A stretch of 64,000 bases of DNA from Cacajao melanocephalus (taxonomy: Eukaryota; Chordata; Mammalia; Primates; Pitheciidae). Positions 34,252-44,112 of the stretch are shown here, one piece after another. The DNA lies in the NCBI GenBank assembly GCA_963573385.1, contig CAUYLG010066044.1:62001-126000 (forward strand), read 5' to 3'. The notes below the pieces were generated by a model. The model worked only from the letters and a program-made list of their open reading frames with translations, was not told the origin of the DNA and searched no databases. Position 1 is the stretch's first letter. Each line of letters starts with the position of its first letter. The translations under genes and the position numbers were made by a program.

Positions 34252-34260
34252 TTCTAGGAA
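34252..34260. promoter_or_regulatory. STAT5-consensus site in promoter 1 region
   Basis: TTCTAGGAA fits TTCYNRGAA, 0.5 kb before the exon 1 leader. It is supported only by the motif and by the known growth-hormone/STAT5b control of IGF1. Confidence 0.35.
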
Positions 34261-34699
34261 ATGAGATCACTCCCCTCACTTGGCAACTAGGACAAGGGGT
34301 CACCTGAGTGCTGTCCTCCAATCTACTTTACCCGTCACTTCAAGGTTAAAATTGTAGAGTTTGCTGGAAAGGGTCTTTTCATCCTTTCTTTTTTTGTTTT
34401 AAATTTTGCATTTGCTCTAGAATATAAAATTGCTCACCCATCCCCCATGTATATTCCTTTAATACTGGTAGGGTGTATTAGCAGACATGTGTGTGTCTTC
34501 ATGCCCAGCAGAAAGTTAATCAGAAAACAGATCCTTATTTTCTATGGCAGCATAAGTATTTTAATGTCTGCTAACCCTGTCACTAACACACATTCTTTTA
34601 AGGGAAAAAAATGCTTCTGTGCTCTAGTTTTAAAATGCAAAGGTATGATGTTATTTGTCACCATGCCCAAAAAAGTCCTTACTCGATAACTTTGCCAGA

Positions 34700-34770
34700 A
34701 GAGGGAGAGAGAGAGAAGGCAAATGTTCCCCCAGCTGTTTCCTGTCTACAGTGCCTGTGTTTTGTAGATA
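34700..34770 (+). promoter_or_regulatory. IGF1: IGF1 promoter 1, initiation region
   Basis: The stretch leading into exon 1 (GAGGGAGAGAGAGAGAAGGC, then CAGCTGTTTCCTGTCTACAGTG) has no TATA or CCAAT box in the expected place. That agrees with the known TATA-less, dispersed-start promoter 1 of mammalian IGF1. The start is placed by likeness of the following leader to the class 1 mRNA as I recall it, not by a visible initiator. Confidence 0.6.
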
Positions 34771-34978
34771 AATGTGAGGATTTTCTCTAAATCCCTCTTC
34801 TGTTTGCTAAATCTCACTGTCACTGCTAAATTCAGAGCAGATAGAGCCTGCGCAATGGAATAAAGTCCTCAAAATTGAAATGTGACATTGCTCTCAACAT
34901 CTCCCATCTCTCTGGATTTCTTTTTGCTTCATTATTCCTGCTAACCAATTCATTTTCAGACTTTGTACTTCAGAAGCA
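34761..34978 (+). promoter_or_regulatory. IGF1: IGF1 exon 1, class 1 5' UTR
   Basis: TTTTGTAGATAAATGTGAGG up to the base before ATG. It is nearly identical to the human class 1 leader as I remember it. It contains three upstream ATGs, each closed at once: 34772 (ATG TGA), 34855 (ATG GAA TAA) and 34880 (ATG TGA). TGCGCAAT at 34849-34856 is a C/EBP-type site in the position of the footprinted HS3D element of the IGF1 leader, known to take part in cAMP and prostaglandin control of promoter 1. The true 5' end is heterogeneous. Confidence 0.9.
34849..34856. promoter_or_regulatory. C/EBP-type site (HS3D-like)
   Basis: TGCGCAAT differs from the palindromic C/EBP consensus TTGCGCAA at one end. It sits inside the transcribed leader, as the known HS3D element does. 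Confidence 0.7.
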
Positions 34979-35041
34979 ATGGGAAAGATCAGCAGTCTTC
35001 CAACCCAATTATTTAAGTGCTGCTTTTGTGATTTCTTGAAG
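34979..35041 (+). CDS. IGF1: IGF1 exon 1 coding part (class 1 signal peptide start)
   Basis: ATG at 34979 opens 21 codons, [20 protein letters not shown] followed by K, the amino-terminal part of the 48-residue class 1 IGF1 leader peptide. It is identical in protein to human; one codon (AAG for Lys3) differs silently from the human AAA as I recall it. The exon ends in phase 0 before a donor GTAAATAT at 35042 and joins to exon 3 at 39601. The start is the well-known class 1 Met (Met -48), with an A at -3 (GCAATGG context, AGCAATGG). IGF1 is a secreted insulin-family hormone made mainly in liver; this segment targets the precursor to the ER and is removed. Confidence 0.97.
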
Positions 35042-36759
35042 GTAAATATTTCTTACTCTTTGAAGTCATTGGGGAATTTTATTTAAATTGTGTACTGTTT
35101 GCTTCTGCCTAGAACTGTTATTCACTTTAAAATTTTCATTGTTTTGGAACTGAAAGTTATTTACAAATTGCTGAATATGCAATTCTGTGGAATCTGAAAA
35201 ATAGCTCGGGGAGATGGATGCATTTGCACAGATATCTGTATGAGTAGAAACTATTGCAAGGTACTTATGCTAAATCCTCCACTTCTGCAGGGCTTTCGTG
35301 GTGTCATTATAGAAGATTCCTTTAAATCCTGTCTATGGCTAAGGACTATAGAGCGTGGATATTAACTTGGAGATTTTTTTCTTTTGCAGGTGCAGATGTT
35401 TTATTTTTAAGACCGGGCTCGTGTGCATGTGTGTGTGATGTGTGTGTCTGTGTGTGTGTGTAACTCATCAGGACTTTATTTACAAGGCATGCCATATATG
35501 AAGGGTTATATTTTAGGTGATATTAAGGCTTTTAAATATGATCTTTGGAGCTAAGGTCTCGGAACTCTGCACTTACGCCCAGAGAGTTAAAGTGTAGTTT
35601 GTTCTTCCAGAAAAGAACTCCTTGACAACTCTTGCTGACCCTGTATATTTGTATAATTTAAACAAATACATACTGTATATAGAAAGCAGAAACTTTCTAA
35701 CAGCTGCTTGCCCAACCTTTCTGTTCCGAAGAGGACTTTCATGGGCAAAGTTTGGACTTGGGGTTTTGTGTTGTGAAACTCTGATTTTATATTCGGTGTC
35801 GTGAAGTCCCTTTAGGTAAATCTGGCTGCTGTTGTCAGTGCACCGACTTCTTGTTTCCAATTGCTGGCCGTAGTTCTAGTTTCCATTCTCAGCAATATTA
35901 TATCCCTTACAACTTGGGTATCTTCAATTTGCAAGGGCTTTTAAGCTGCTGTCACTGGCTCCACTGATGCAAGTGCCTGAGGGCTCAATTCATAAGATCC
36001 CTCTGCCATTTAGTGCAGCACTCACCGGCTGCTTTCAAACACTTCACCACTAGGACTTTCCCTAGTCAAGTAAGTGGCTCCAGGAGTGAAAGTACACCCT
36101 TGTCAGGCACCTGATTCTGCTGTTCCTAAGATGCCAACACAGGCAGGCCACCTTGCTTTCAAAGAAATGACATCACCACTATGCATACATACTATGTGGT
36201 CTAGCACCTGGAGTTTTTGTCTCCCTACTTAGGGGATCATAAAAAAGGCCGTGAAACGTTATCTCTGCCTTAATTACAGGTTAAGAAAATGTCTCCAAAT
36301 GCACTTTTCATGCGCTGTATGCTGAACGTTTCAGAAGTGGAGCTCTTAATAAGTTGTTACTTTTTTCTGTACTTGAGGCAGAAAGTGGTTTGAGGGAGCT
36401 GCTTGGTCTTTCATAGGTAATTCAGTGAGTAAAGTTGTCCTGCCCAGAGGCAGAACGCACAAGCTGATTGTACTGAGTTTCAAGGTATTTCCAAGAGAAT
36501 GAGTCGGGGGAAGGGAGTTAGGGAGTAGACTGGAGCTTGGGTCACTATCTGGGCGGCTACAATAGGCATACAATGAACATAGGTGGCTTGACTGGGGGAA
36601 AAAGATTGACTTAAATCCCAGCTGTGCAATTTGTTCATTGTTTGAATGGACAAAAGGCAGTTTGCCCAGCCTCATAGCATACCTGCCTGGGTGTCCAAAT
36701 GTAATTAGATGCTTTCACAAACCCCACCCACAAAGCAGCACATGGTTTTAAGACCTCAG
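35042..36759 (+). other. IGF1: IGF1 intron 1 and promoter 2 region
   Basis: Opens with donor GTAAATAT. Holds a TG-rich stretch at 35420-35462 and single-copy-looking sequence but no recognisable transposable element. Promoter 2, which drives class 2 transcripts, should lie at its right end; ACCCCACCCAC (36721-36731) is a CACCC-type element there, and I see no clear TATA box. Confidence 0.7.
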
Positions 36760-36841
36760 TTTTCTATTCACATCGGTCTCATAATACCCACCCTGACCTG
36801 CTGTAAAAGACCTGGAACAAGCAAAAGTCATTATACCTACA
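36760..36841 (+). promoter_or_regulatory. IGF1: IGF1 exon 2, class 2 leader; usual ATG lost
   Basis: Alternative first exon. Its 3' end, ...ATTATACCTACA then donor GTGAGTAT at 36842, corresponds to the human exon 2 end that encodes MITPT before joining VKMHTM of exon 3. Here the frame reads GTC ATT ATA CCT ACA (36827-36841), so the initiator ATG is GTC and Thr3 is Ile. Going upstream in the same frame there is no ATG before a TGA at 36794-36796. Class 2 mRNA would then have to start in exon 3, at ATG 39607 or 39616, both able to give a signal peptide. The 5' end is uncertain because promoter 2 starts are dispersed. Confidence 0.8.
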
Positions 36842-37311
36842 GTGAGTATTTTCTTATGACTGTTGCCCTCAAATTTTACGGGGCATTTTCATTGTAGTCT
36901 AGACATCTGGAATCAATTAATATTCCATTTATTTAAGATTTAAAAAAGAGAAAGGGCTTTTAAAATTGGGGGTTGTGCATGATTTTTGAGAAAGTGTTTT
37001 CTGATTCTTTTTTCTTTTTTTCTCTCGTCTTTCCGATTCTTCCCTTTTTTTCTATCATATCTTTCTCTCCATTTATTTCTTTTGTGTTTGGCAAAATAAA
37101 AGGCCAAGGAAATAATGAACATATGGGGCCACTTGTTTCACACTTTTAACTCCTAAGCAAGTTTGATATTGTTTTCCTTTGTGGGGACATAATGTGATAA
37201 AATCTCTGGTTTTCTGTGGGTATACTGTACTGTTCCCTAAACTCAAGGAAAATGCACCAGAGTTCTGTCTTGTACTAGAACTATAAGTACTGAGATTTAT
37301 CTGACAATATA

Positions 37312-37356
37312 GCTCAGAAAAAAAGAAAAAAGAAAGAAAGAAAGAAAAAAAAAGGA
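37312..37356. repeat. Purine-rich (GAAA)n low-complexity run
   Basis: AAAAAAGAAAAAAGAAAGAAAG and following A runs in the exon 2-exon 3 intron. Confidence 0.9.
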
Positions 37357-37969
37357 AAATCTATTTTAAAACTCTTAAATTCTTAAGTTCTGGAGATTTA
37401 TATGTATTGCTGCACTTAAATGTGTTATACTAGAACTATTAAAAATATAGTTTTGACATCTAATGAAGTTTGAAATTCACTGAGGCTACAACTTGAGTAA
37501 TTTTTTTCTCTGGATTTCACAAAAACTGAAGAACCTGAAGGGATCTACAGTTGCAGGTGCTCAGCCTTCAGCATTGCTATAAACTCAACAAAGAAGGGTG
37601 GGGTGGAGAAACAGAATTTAGTAGAATAACACTTTCTAGAATTGGCCCATTCCCACAGTGTGGGGATATGCTCTGTAAGATCAATCACAGGTTTGTTCTT
37701 TTGAAAAAGGCCATGAGGTCCAGTTGGGTTGGATTTGTTGAGGTTTCTACTAGAAGTATTAAACAGGAAAACCCCCATTACTTATTTTATAACCAAAAAA
37801 AAAATAATAAGAACTGGATGATAACTTGTTTCTACCAGTCCCGGTGTTTCGGGCTATGTATGAGGGTGGAAGATTTCCATGCAGAGATCCTGTTGAGAAA
37901 AATGCAATAAATGTTCTGTTGAGCTTTTACCTCCTCTTCTATTTTATGTCCATTATTTATGATGATTTG

Positions 37970-37983
37970 CAAATAGAGGGCGC
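37970..37983 (+). promoter_or_regulatory. Weaker CTCF-like motif
   Basis: CAAATAGAGGGCGC keeps the TAGAGGGCGC core of the CTCF site with two mismatches in the left part. It is on the same strand as the better site at 30349-30362. Confidence 0.35.
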
Positions 37984-38425
37984 TTTTCATCTTTAACTGT
38001 TTTATAAGAATTAACTAAATGTTTGCGTTGTGTTAATGAGAGACAGGGGTTTGGGTTTTTTGTTTTTGTTTTTTTTTTTTTTTCAATTGCTGAGCTGAAG
38101 GTCTGACTACAAAAATGGAAATCTTCATTAGAATGATGAGGGAAATTTTGCCACTGATGTAGAGCCATTTAATTAAGAGTCCATGGAGGGCAAGGAGGGT
38201 GGTCAGAAAATAAATGACCGAGTCTGTTTCTCCAAAAATGATGAGTTTGAATGGACCTGCCACTACTATGAGGTTCATAAAAGCCTCCTTTTGTAATGAT
38301 AATTTCCAGCATAACTCCACAACCCTTTTAATAGGGCCCCTCACCTAACACCCCGTCAGTGACTCTTCCCATGATACTGAAAGTAGATGCATCTGAAAGA
38401 AGTGAAGCCACTCACATTGGGAGGT

Positions 38426-38434
38426 TTCTTGGAA
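38426..38434. promoter_or_regulatory. STAT5-consensus site in intron between exons 2 and 3
   Basis: TTCTTGGAA fits TTCYNRGAA. A growth-hormone-inducible DNase I hypersensitive site with STAT5b sites (HS7 in the rat gene) is known in this intron, so this is the best supported STAT5 candidate in the window. I see only one full consensus here. Confidence 0.5.
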
Positions 38435-38911
38435 GAAGCCACCACATCTTTGTGCCATAAGTAACAATATGGAAAAGCTTAATGATCGCCTTAGCATGGT
38501 TTCTACTACTTAGAATGAGGATAGAGACTTGAGCCAGAGGACTGCTGCTTTTGGCAAGGCTGCCACTTGGCTGTCTATCATTGACTAAGTCATGCCAACC
38601 AGGGGTCCCTTGGCATATTTTTCTATAAAGTAGATACAGTGACACATAAGTGCCTCCAAGAGATGAAGCCAGAATTCCTGTGACTAAAAGTAAAATATTT
38701 TCGCAGGTTTGAGCCCTGTGCCATATACACAGAAGGGATTCTCAACACGTGTTGATTTGATATTGGACTTGAGGCAAGGGGCTTTACAATGCAGAATAAG
38801 TGACTTCTCCTTGAGCCAGTTTCATTCTTCGGTTCTCATATTTTTTTCTGTTTCTGTTATTTTTCTTCTATTTGTGGTTGTGTCAATGGCTGATACTCTC
38901 CAGGTTAGGAA

Positions 38912-38915
38912 TCAG

Positions 38916-38961
<46 letters not shown>

Positions 38962-38995
38962 TTTTCTCTCTGACCCTCTCTATCTCTGTCTTCTT
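38912..38995. repeat. (TC)n pyrimidine tract
   Basis: CT/TC dinucleotides with interruptions, about 80 bp, 0.6 kb before exon 3. It produces a false Leu/Ser-rich frame. Confidence 0.93.
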
Positions 38996-39600
38996 CTCAT
39001 GTTAAGAGAAAAAAAAAACCTTTGATGATATATAGTATTGTCAAAAGCCTTTTTTTGGCCATAGTAAATTCTTTTTAGTCATAAATAGGGAATGATGTTT
39101 GGTTAAAAATATTCGGGTCAATAATGAATGCATATACCATCTGTGGGTGGCCAATATTGAGAGACTTTAAATTAACAAAACTTATTTGGTTCCAAATCTA
39201 TACTGGGCACAATTTAACCTTTGATAATTCAAAAGTTCTACCAGGGTCTTAGAATGGTATGGAATCTCACTCTAATAATAGCATCTTTCATTTCCATGGT
39301 AAATGTTTCTAGATATTTTATCTCAATTCATTGAAACAGGAACCCATAAAGAAGGGGTTCAGAGAGGATTCCTCCAAGGATCCACAGTAGCCAGGGGAAT
39401 AAACAAAGGTTGCTGGATGCCAAGACATGCTATATCCACGACTCCCACTGGGTTCTCATGTTCTCTATTGCACTTCTGTGCCAGGTAGTCCTGATTAATG
39501 ACAGTCATGGAATCATGGGAGTCAATGCACTTCTGTCCCACCCCACTTCTCTTGCAAGGACCAAGGAGGAAACCTGACCATCCTTCTGTTTCTTGGGCAG

Positions 39601-39757
39601 GTGAAGATGCACACCATGTCCTCCTCGCATCTCTTCTACCTGGCTCTGTGCCTGCTCACTTTCACTAGCTCTGCCACAGCTGGACCAGAGACGCTCTGCG
39701 GGGCTGAGCTGGTGGATGCTCTCCAGTTCGTGTGTGGAGAAAGGGGCTTTTATTTCA
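39601..39757 (+). CDS. IGF1: IGF1 exon 3 (signal peptide end and B domain 1-25)
   Basis: 157 nt, the same length as human exon 3 as I recall. Acceptor TTCTGTTTCTTGGGCAG ends at 39600 and donor GTAAGTAT starts at 39758. It reads [27 protein letters not shown], then mature [25 protein letters not shown], and the first base of codon 26. The hydrophobic core [15 protein letters not shown] is the signal peptide; cleavage falls after ATA. Cys6 and Cys18 (disulfide partners in the A domain), Phe23, Tyr24 and Phe25 (receptor-binding) are present. Codon 20 is GAA (39739-39741, Glu), where human and most mammals have GAC (Asp); insulin has Glu at the equivalent B21. Residues 26-70 and the E peptide lie beyond the window. 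Confidence 0.98.
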
Positions 39758-40452
39758 GTAAGTATCCCTCCCTCTCACTGTGCTGCTCGAGTCTAAAGTG
39801 TACAGCTCTGTGGATTTACAACCGCAGGGAGTGTGTGAATAACTGAATGACTGCCCGTGTCTGGCAGCCATCCTAGACCTCTAGGATTCCTCACCTTAAA
39901 GTAAGCATAGTGTTTCAGCGGGGTTTTGGCAGGTTTTGCAGATCTAGGTTGGAATTTTCCTCCTTAACAATTAGTCTTTACTTCCTGTGAAGCCTTCTTT
40001 CAGCTATTATAATCTACCCTCACTATTCCATTCCTTTCAATGAACGGATAGGACGAAATAACCCTGGAATATTGATGTTTTTGTTTTCAAAATCTATGGG
40101 TGCACATATAAACATATGGAACCCATGTGGGGCTGCTTTAAGTGCTATGTGATTTGGAGTAAAATAGTAAGAAGTCTCCAGTCATGTGGATCTGGAAAAA
40201 AATATCCTAGATGGGGCATATCCTAGATGTCTCCATTCAATATGAAATTACCATGAACAGAGAGAAGGTGAACTCCACTTAAAGGCATGTTTGCAAGCAC
40301 GTAGACTGTCTCTAAAAGCAAGCTGAAATGCCATACTGATTTGCCGTCTTTGCCAATTGACCTTGATTTTTTCTTATCACTCTCTATTGGCATATTTCTT
40401 CTCTGGGACCCTTCAGTGATACCACCATCTGGAAAGGGATCTCTGACAAGTA

Positions 40453-40482
40453 CAGGGTCACTTATCTCAGGGTCACTTATCT
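40453..40482. repeat. 15-bp perfect tandem duplication
   Basis: CAGGGTCACTTATCT occurs twice without a gap (40453-40467, 40468-40482). Each copy holds GGGTCA (nuclear-receptor half-site) and TTATCT (GATA site in reverse). Confidence 0.97.
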
Positions 40483-40694
40483 CTTAGGTGATTAGAAAGT
40501 CAACAGCCATTAAAAGGTAGACAGCCAAGTCAAGTTGTGTAAATAATAAGTACAAGCAAAAGTCAGTGATACCTATGGAAACTTCTCACTTAAAGAATCT
40601 AGCTCCCATGCATTTAACTCACTGTATATTATAGGACAGTGAAAGATTTAAAGCCAGATGCTCATTCCATATAATTCTTTGGAGTTTGAGAGAG

Positions 40695-40703
40695 TTCCAG
40701 GAA
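40695..40703. promoter_or_regulatory. STAT5-consensus site, intron 3
   Basis: TTCCAGGAA fits TTCYNRGAA, 0.9 kb after exon 3. Motif evidence only. Confidence 0.3.
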
Positions 40704-41994
40704 ACTGAGCATGAATCATTCTTAAAGGTTCATATCACTCCAGTGTAGACAGCTTACCTCAGTTACCCACTATGCTCTGAATAGCTTCTGTGATGACTCA
40801 CACATTTGAAGTCTCTCTCATCTTCTTCCCAAATGTCAGCCTCTCTCTAGGCAGGTGGGGTATGTATGTGTGTGACTGGCAGGACAGAGGGTGGCCTGTG
40901 TATACAGATCTGGAGATAAATAATGGATGAGAAGAAAGAGGCTGGTGAGGGGATTGGTGATCAGTACTTACAGTGGATTCGTCAACAAATAGTTTTTAAA
41001 TCACTAGTGACAAAAGAATCACAGGTTCCTTCTACGATTGAATAGGCAAATTCCCACTATTTGCTCACAGTCAATGTTTTAATTGAGTAAATTCATTTAT
41101 TTTCCTGGCAATAAAGCAATTCTGTCCAGTTCTCCGTTGCAGAGGAGATGAATGAATGCATTGGGTGAGTGATTTTCCAATAGCAGACCTGTTTTGCCTT
41201 TAAAATATCCTGTGAAAGATAACTGTGGGACCTCACATGATCCAGCAGTGGGTCATAATTATTCTATAATTTGAAGCTACTGATCCACAATTTTTTTAAA
41301 AATGAAAAAGTGGTTCTCACTTATTATACCTAAGAGGACTTTTTTTTTTGCCTTGATAATCCATTTGTGCAATTTCCTTTGATCCAGTTCACTAGGTAAT
41401 TGCCAAGTCTAGAAGTGTCCTTTGTTATGTGCCAGGTTGAATTGTGGCATTCGACATGACATGCTCCAGAATTTCCATGCACAGTGCATGAAAACTGGAT
41501 CCTTCTATGCCTATGATATTTGCATTAAATGATGAAAAATAAGAATGGAAAAAATGATTGTTCCTAAGTAACTGTATGATATTTATATGTGTTTGCACAG
41601 ATACTTAAGAATATTGGACAACTAAAATGGAAACCAATTTCCAGGTTCTCTTACTCTGTTACTGCAACAATCAAATTTCAGCAAATTTTTAAAAATTGTT
41701 TCTGAATAACTTGAAAAGGAAAAGTTATATATAGTAACTCTTGATGTTTGCTGTATGACTCTAGCTAGAAGGTGGTTCTGTAAATCATATGTTGTCATCA
41801 CTATTGTCATTGAAATATGTGTGTCATGTGTTTTTCCTTATAAAATTCTGTGACTTACGTTAATCTGACATACCCTCCTGCACAAAAGTGTCCAACATAA
41901 CTTCATGCACAAAAGTATTCTTGTTAACATTCTAGTCAATTGGACAATCTTATTTGCCCAAAAGAAGTTAGTCTATTTAGATTATTTTAATTTA
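40704..41994. other. Intron 3 stretch, nothing recognised
   Basis: AT-rich single-copy-looking intron sequence. No repeat family or exon seen. Confidence 0.5.
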
Positions 41995-42110
41995 ATTTAA
42001 AACATTGATGGAGCATCTGTTATGTGTAAGTATTGGACAAGGCATGAATGAGATGCCTAGAAATGAATGAGAGATTGACCTTGACTTCAAGGGGCTTAGT
42101 TGAGTTGAGT
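41995..42110 (-). repeat. L2 LINE 3' end, antisense
   Basis: AACATTGATGGAGCATCTGTTATG, TAAGTATTGGACAAGGCATGAATGAG and TTGACTTCAAGGGGCTTAG match the reverse of the L2 terminus. Confidence 0.7.
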
Positions 42111-43985
42111 GGTAAAAGAAAAATACACTAAGTTATTGTCATAAAAGAAAAATAACCATGGAGAATACATTATATCCTTTATGTTTTTCCTGAGTATTTT
42201 GTCCCGTTTGTGGTCTCACCTTACAAGGGTCTACCCTGCCAAGAATAATACCCTGTCAGTGGGCTCCTTGATGCCAAAGGACATATTTATTTACCTTTGA
42301 ATCCAAGTGTGTATCTCATTGCCTGGATGTTATAGTAGCTGCCCATATTTGATTGTTGGACAGGATTCAACTGAAGTGAATCCAGTTGAATTCAATTGAA
42401 TTGAATGGAATTACTTGTTTGGGATCTTAGTCTTAAGAACCATCAAAGTTGTCAAATACTGTGGACAATACTTCTCATCTCATGGTTATCCAGTTATTTA
42501 ATAAAACTGCTTTTCTTTTGATGAACTGAAAAAAAATATTTACTAACAATGACTTAGAAGCTGCTGCAGTTTGGTCATCCCCAAGCTACATTGATGTCTG
42601 TTTTGTGTCTCGGCCAACTATTCTTACAGGCATTAACTGTTGTCAACAAATTTCATTTAGTTTCCTTTTCATCCCCTGAGATGTACTGGGTATGGAGAAG
42701 TCAGCTCTAAGCATATACAGTCTGTGAAATACTTTTTAGAGGAAAGCATTCTTCTCCACCTCTATACACTGTCAGTTGACTCTTATTATTATCTTTATGC
42801 TTATTTTCAAAGTTTTATTGTGGCTGTGCCTTTTATTTTAAACTGCTTCAAATCCATTTTGGAAGTACGGTTTCTTTAGTAGTAGAAGGTAGTTTCCAAT
42901 TTTAGTTTGAAATTCAAACATCTAAAAGAAAATTGCCTCCATATCTATCATTTTTGTCAATCACAATATTTAACAAGAAGAGTTTTTTTTTTTAACTCTA
43001 TTAGAACTGTTCTGAATAAAACTTTTTGTAATGCTTACTGTGTGTAGATTTACCCCATGTTGTGAATGAGCTCATATTTCCCTTCAAGCCCAAGTTCCAC
43101 TACAGCACAATGGAAGCAGCCTTCTAGATTATCTGCTTGTGAACATTATCCCATCATAAATGGAACAGTTCATGTATAGTTAATGCAGCTTCCCTAGACG
43201 TTTTGTGAAATGAAAGATCCAATGAAGGGCTAATTACTGATTCTTCCCTATGCATCACAGGGAAGATAGGAGAGCCCATCAGCCAGCCTTGTGTTCTTGT
43301 AGTCCTGTGAGAAAAATGGTGGCATAATGGAGATGAAAGCACATTTGGAAGGAGCTAGCTATTTTCTTACTAGATTGATGGAGCCCTTATGAAGGGTGGC
43401 TCATTACAAGCTCATTTTTGCATGAAAAACACCAAGAGAAAAAGAGCTTCAAATGAAATAGGAGAAGTGAAGCTTACCATAGATATAATTTTTGACAGCC
43501 ATGGTGATTAACCATTTTAACATGCTGCTATGGGCCTGTGGAACTTCTCTCCTTGGAGATTCTTAAAAATTGTCAGACAACCAACTGTCTTGAATGGTTT
43601 CAATTAAGAGCAACTAAAAGAAAGAGAGTTTCTGGGGTCTTTTTTAGTTTTAAGAGTCTATAAACAGTCCCTTAAATAAACTGTATATGCTTTACCTTGG
43701 TGGTCTGGGGAAAAGAAGTAAATCAATTAGAAAAGAAAGTTGGATATTCTTGCAACTCTTCAGGATTTATAGCTTTTGTAAAACATATTTCCAATGTATA
43801 GTTATTAAGAACAGGTCTGCATAAACGAATGGCATTCTTCATGTGTTAAAACAGACTGTTTTGTATGGACTTTAAGTGCAACTTTACAATGAACTTTCAT
43901 CATTATTGATTGCAACAACCTTCTTAGATCTAGGTTTTTATTATTAAGTTAAGCTTCTTTCCTTTGATATATACTGCCCAGAAAA
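42111..43985. other. Intron 3 stretch, nothing recognised
   Basis: About 1.9 kb with a small self-complementary cluster CAGTTGAATTCAATTGAATTG near 42382-42402 and no other repeat or exon signal. Confidence 0.5.
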
Positions 43986-44112
43986 CTGCTCCCAGACCTG
44001 TCATTCATTAGCTGTAGGACTTTGGCAGGCATTTAAATTTCCTGGGTCTAAATGTCCTTGTTCATAAAACAAGGGAATTTTATTAAAGTAAATGACCTCT
44101 TCTAACTTTAAC
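43986..44112 (+). repeat. MIR SINE
   Basis: GACCTGTCATTCATTAGCTGTAGGACTTTGGCAGGCATTTAAATTTCC, then TAAATGTCCTTGTTCATAAAACAAGGG follow the MIR 3' half. Confidence 0.8.

Noticed and set aside
36940..37122. Lys/Arg-rich 60-codon minus-strand frame
   Set aside because: Comes from a pyrimidine-rich low-complexity stretch between exons 2 and 3.
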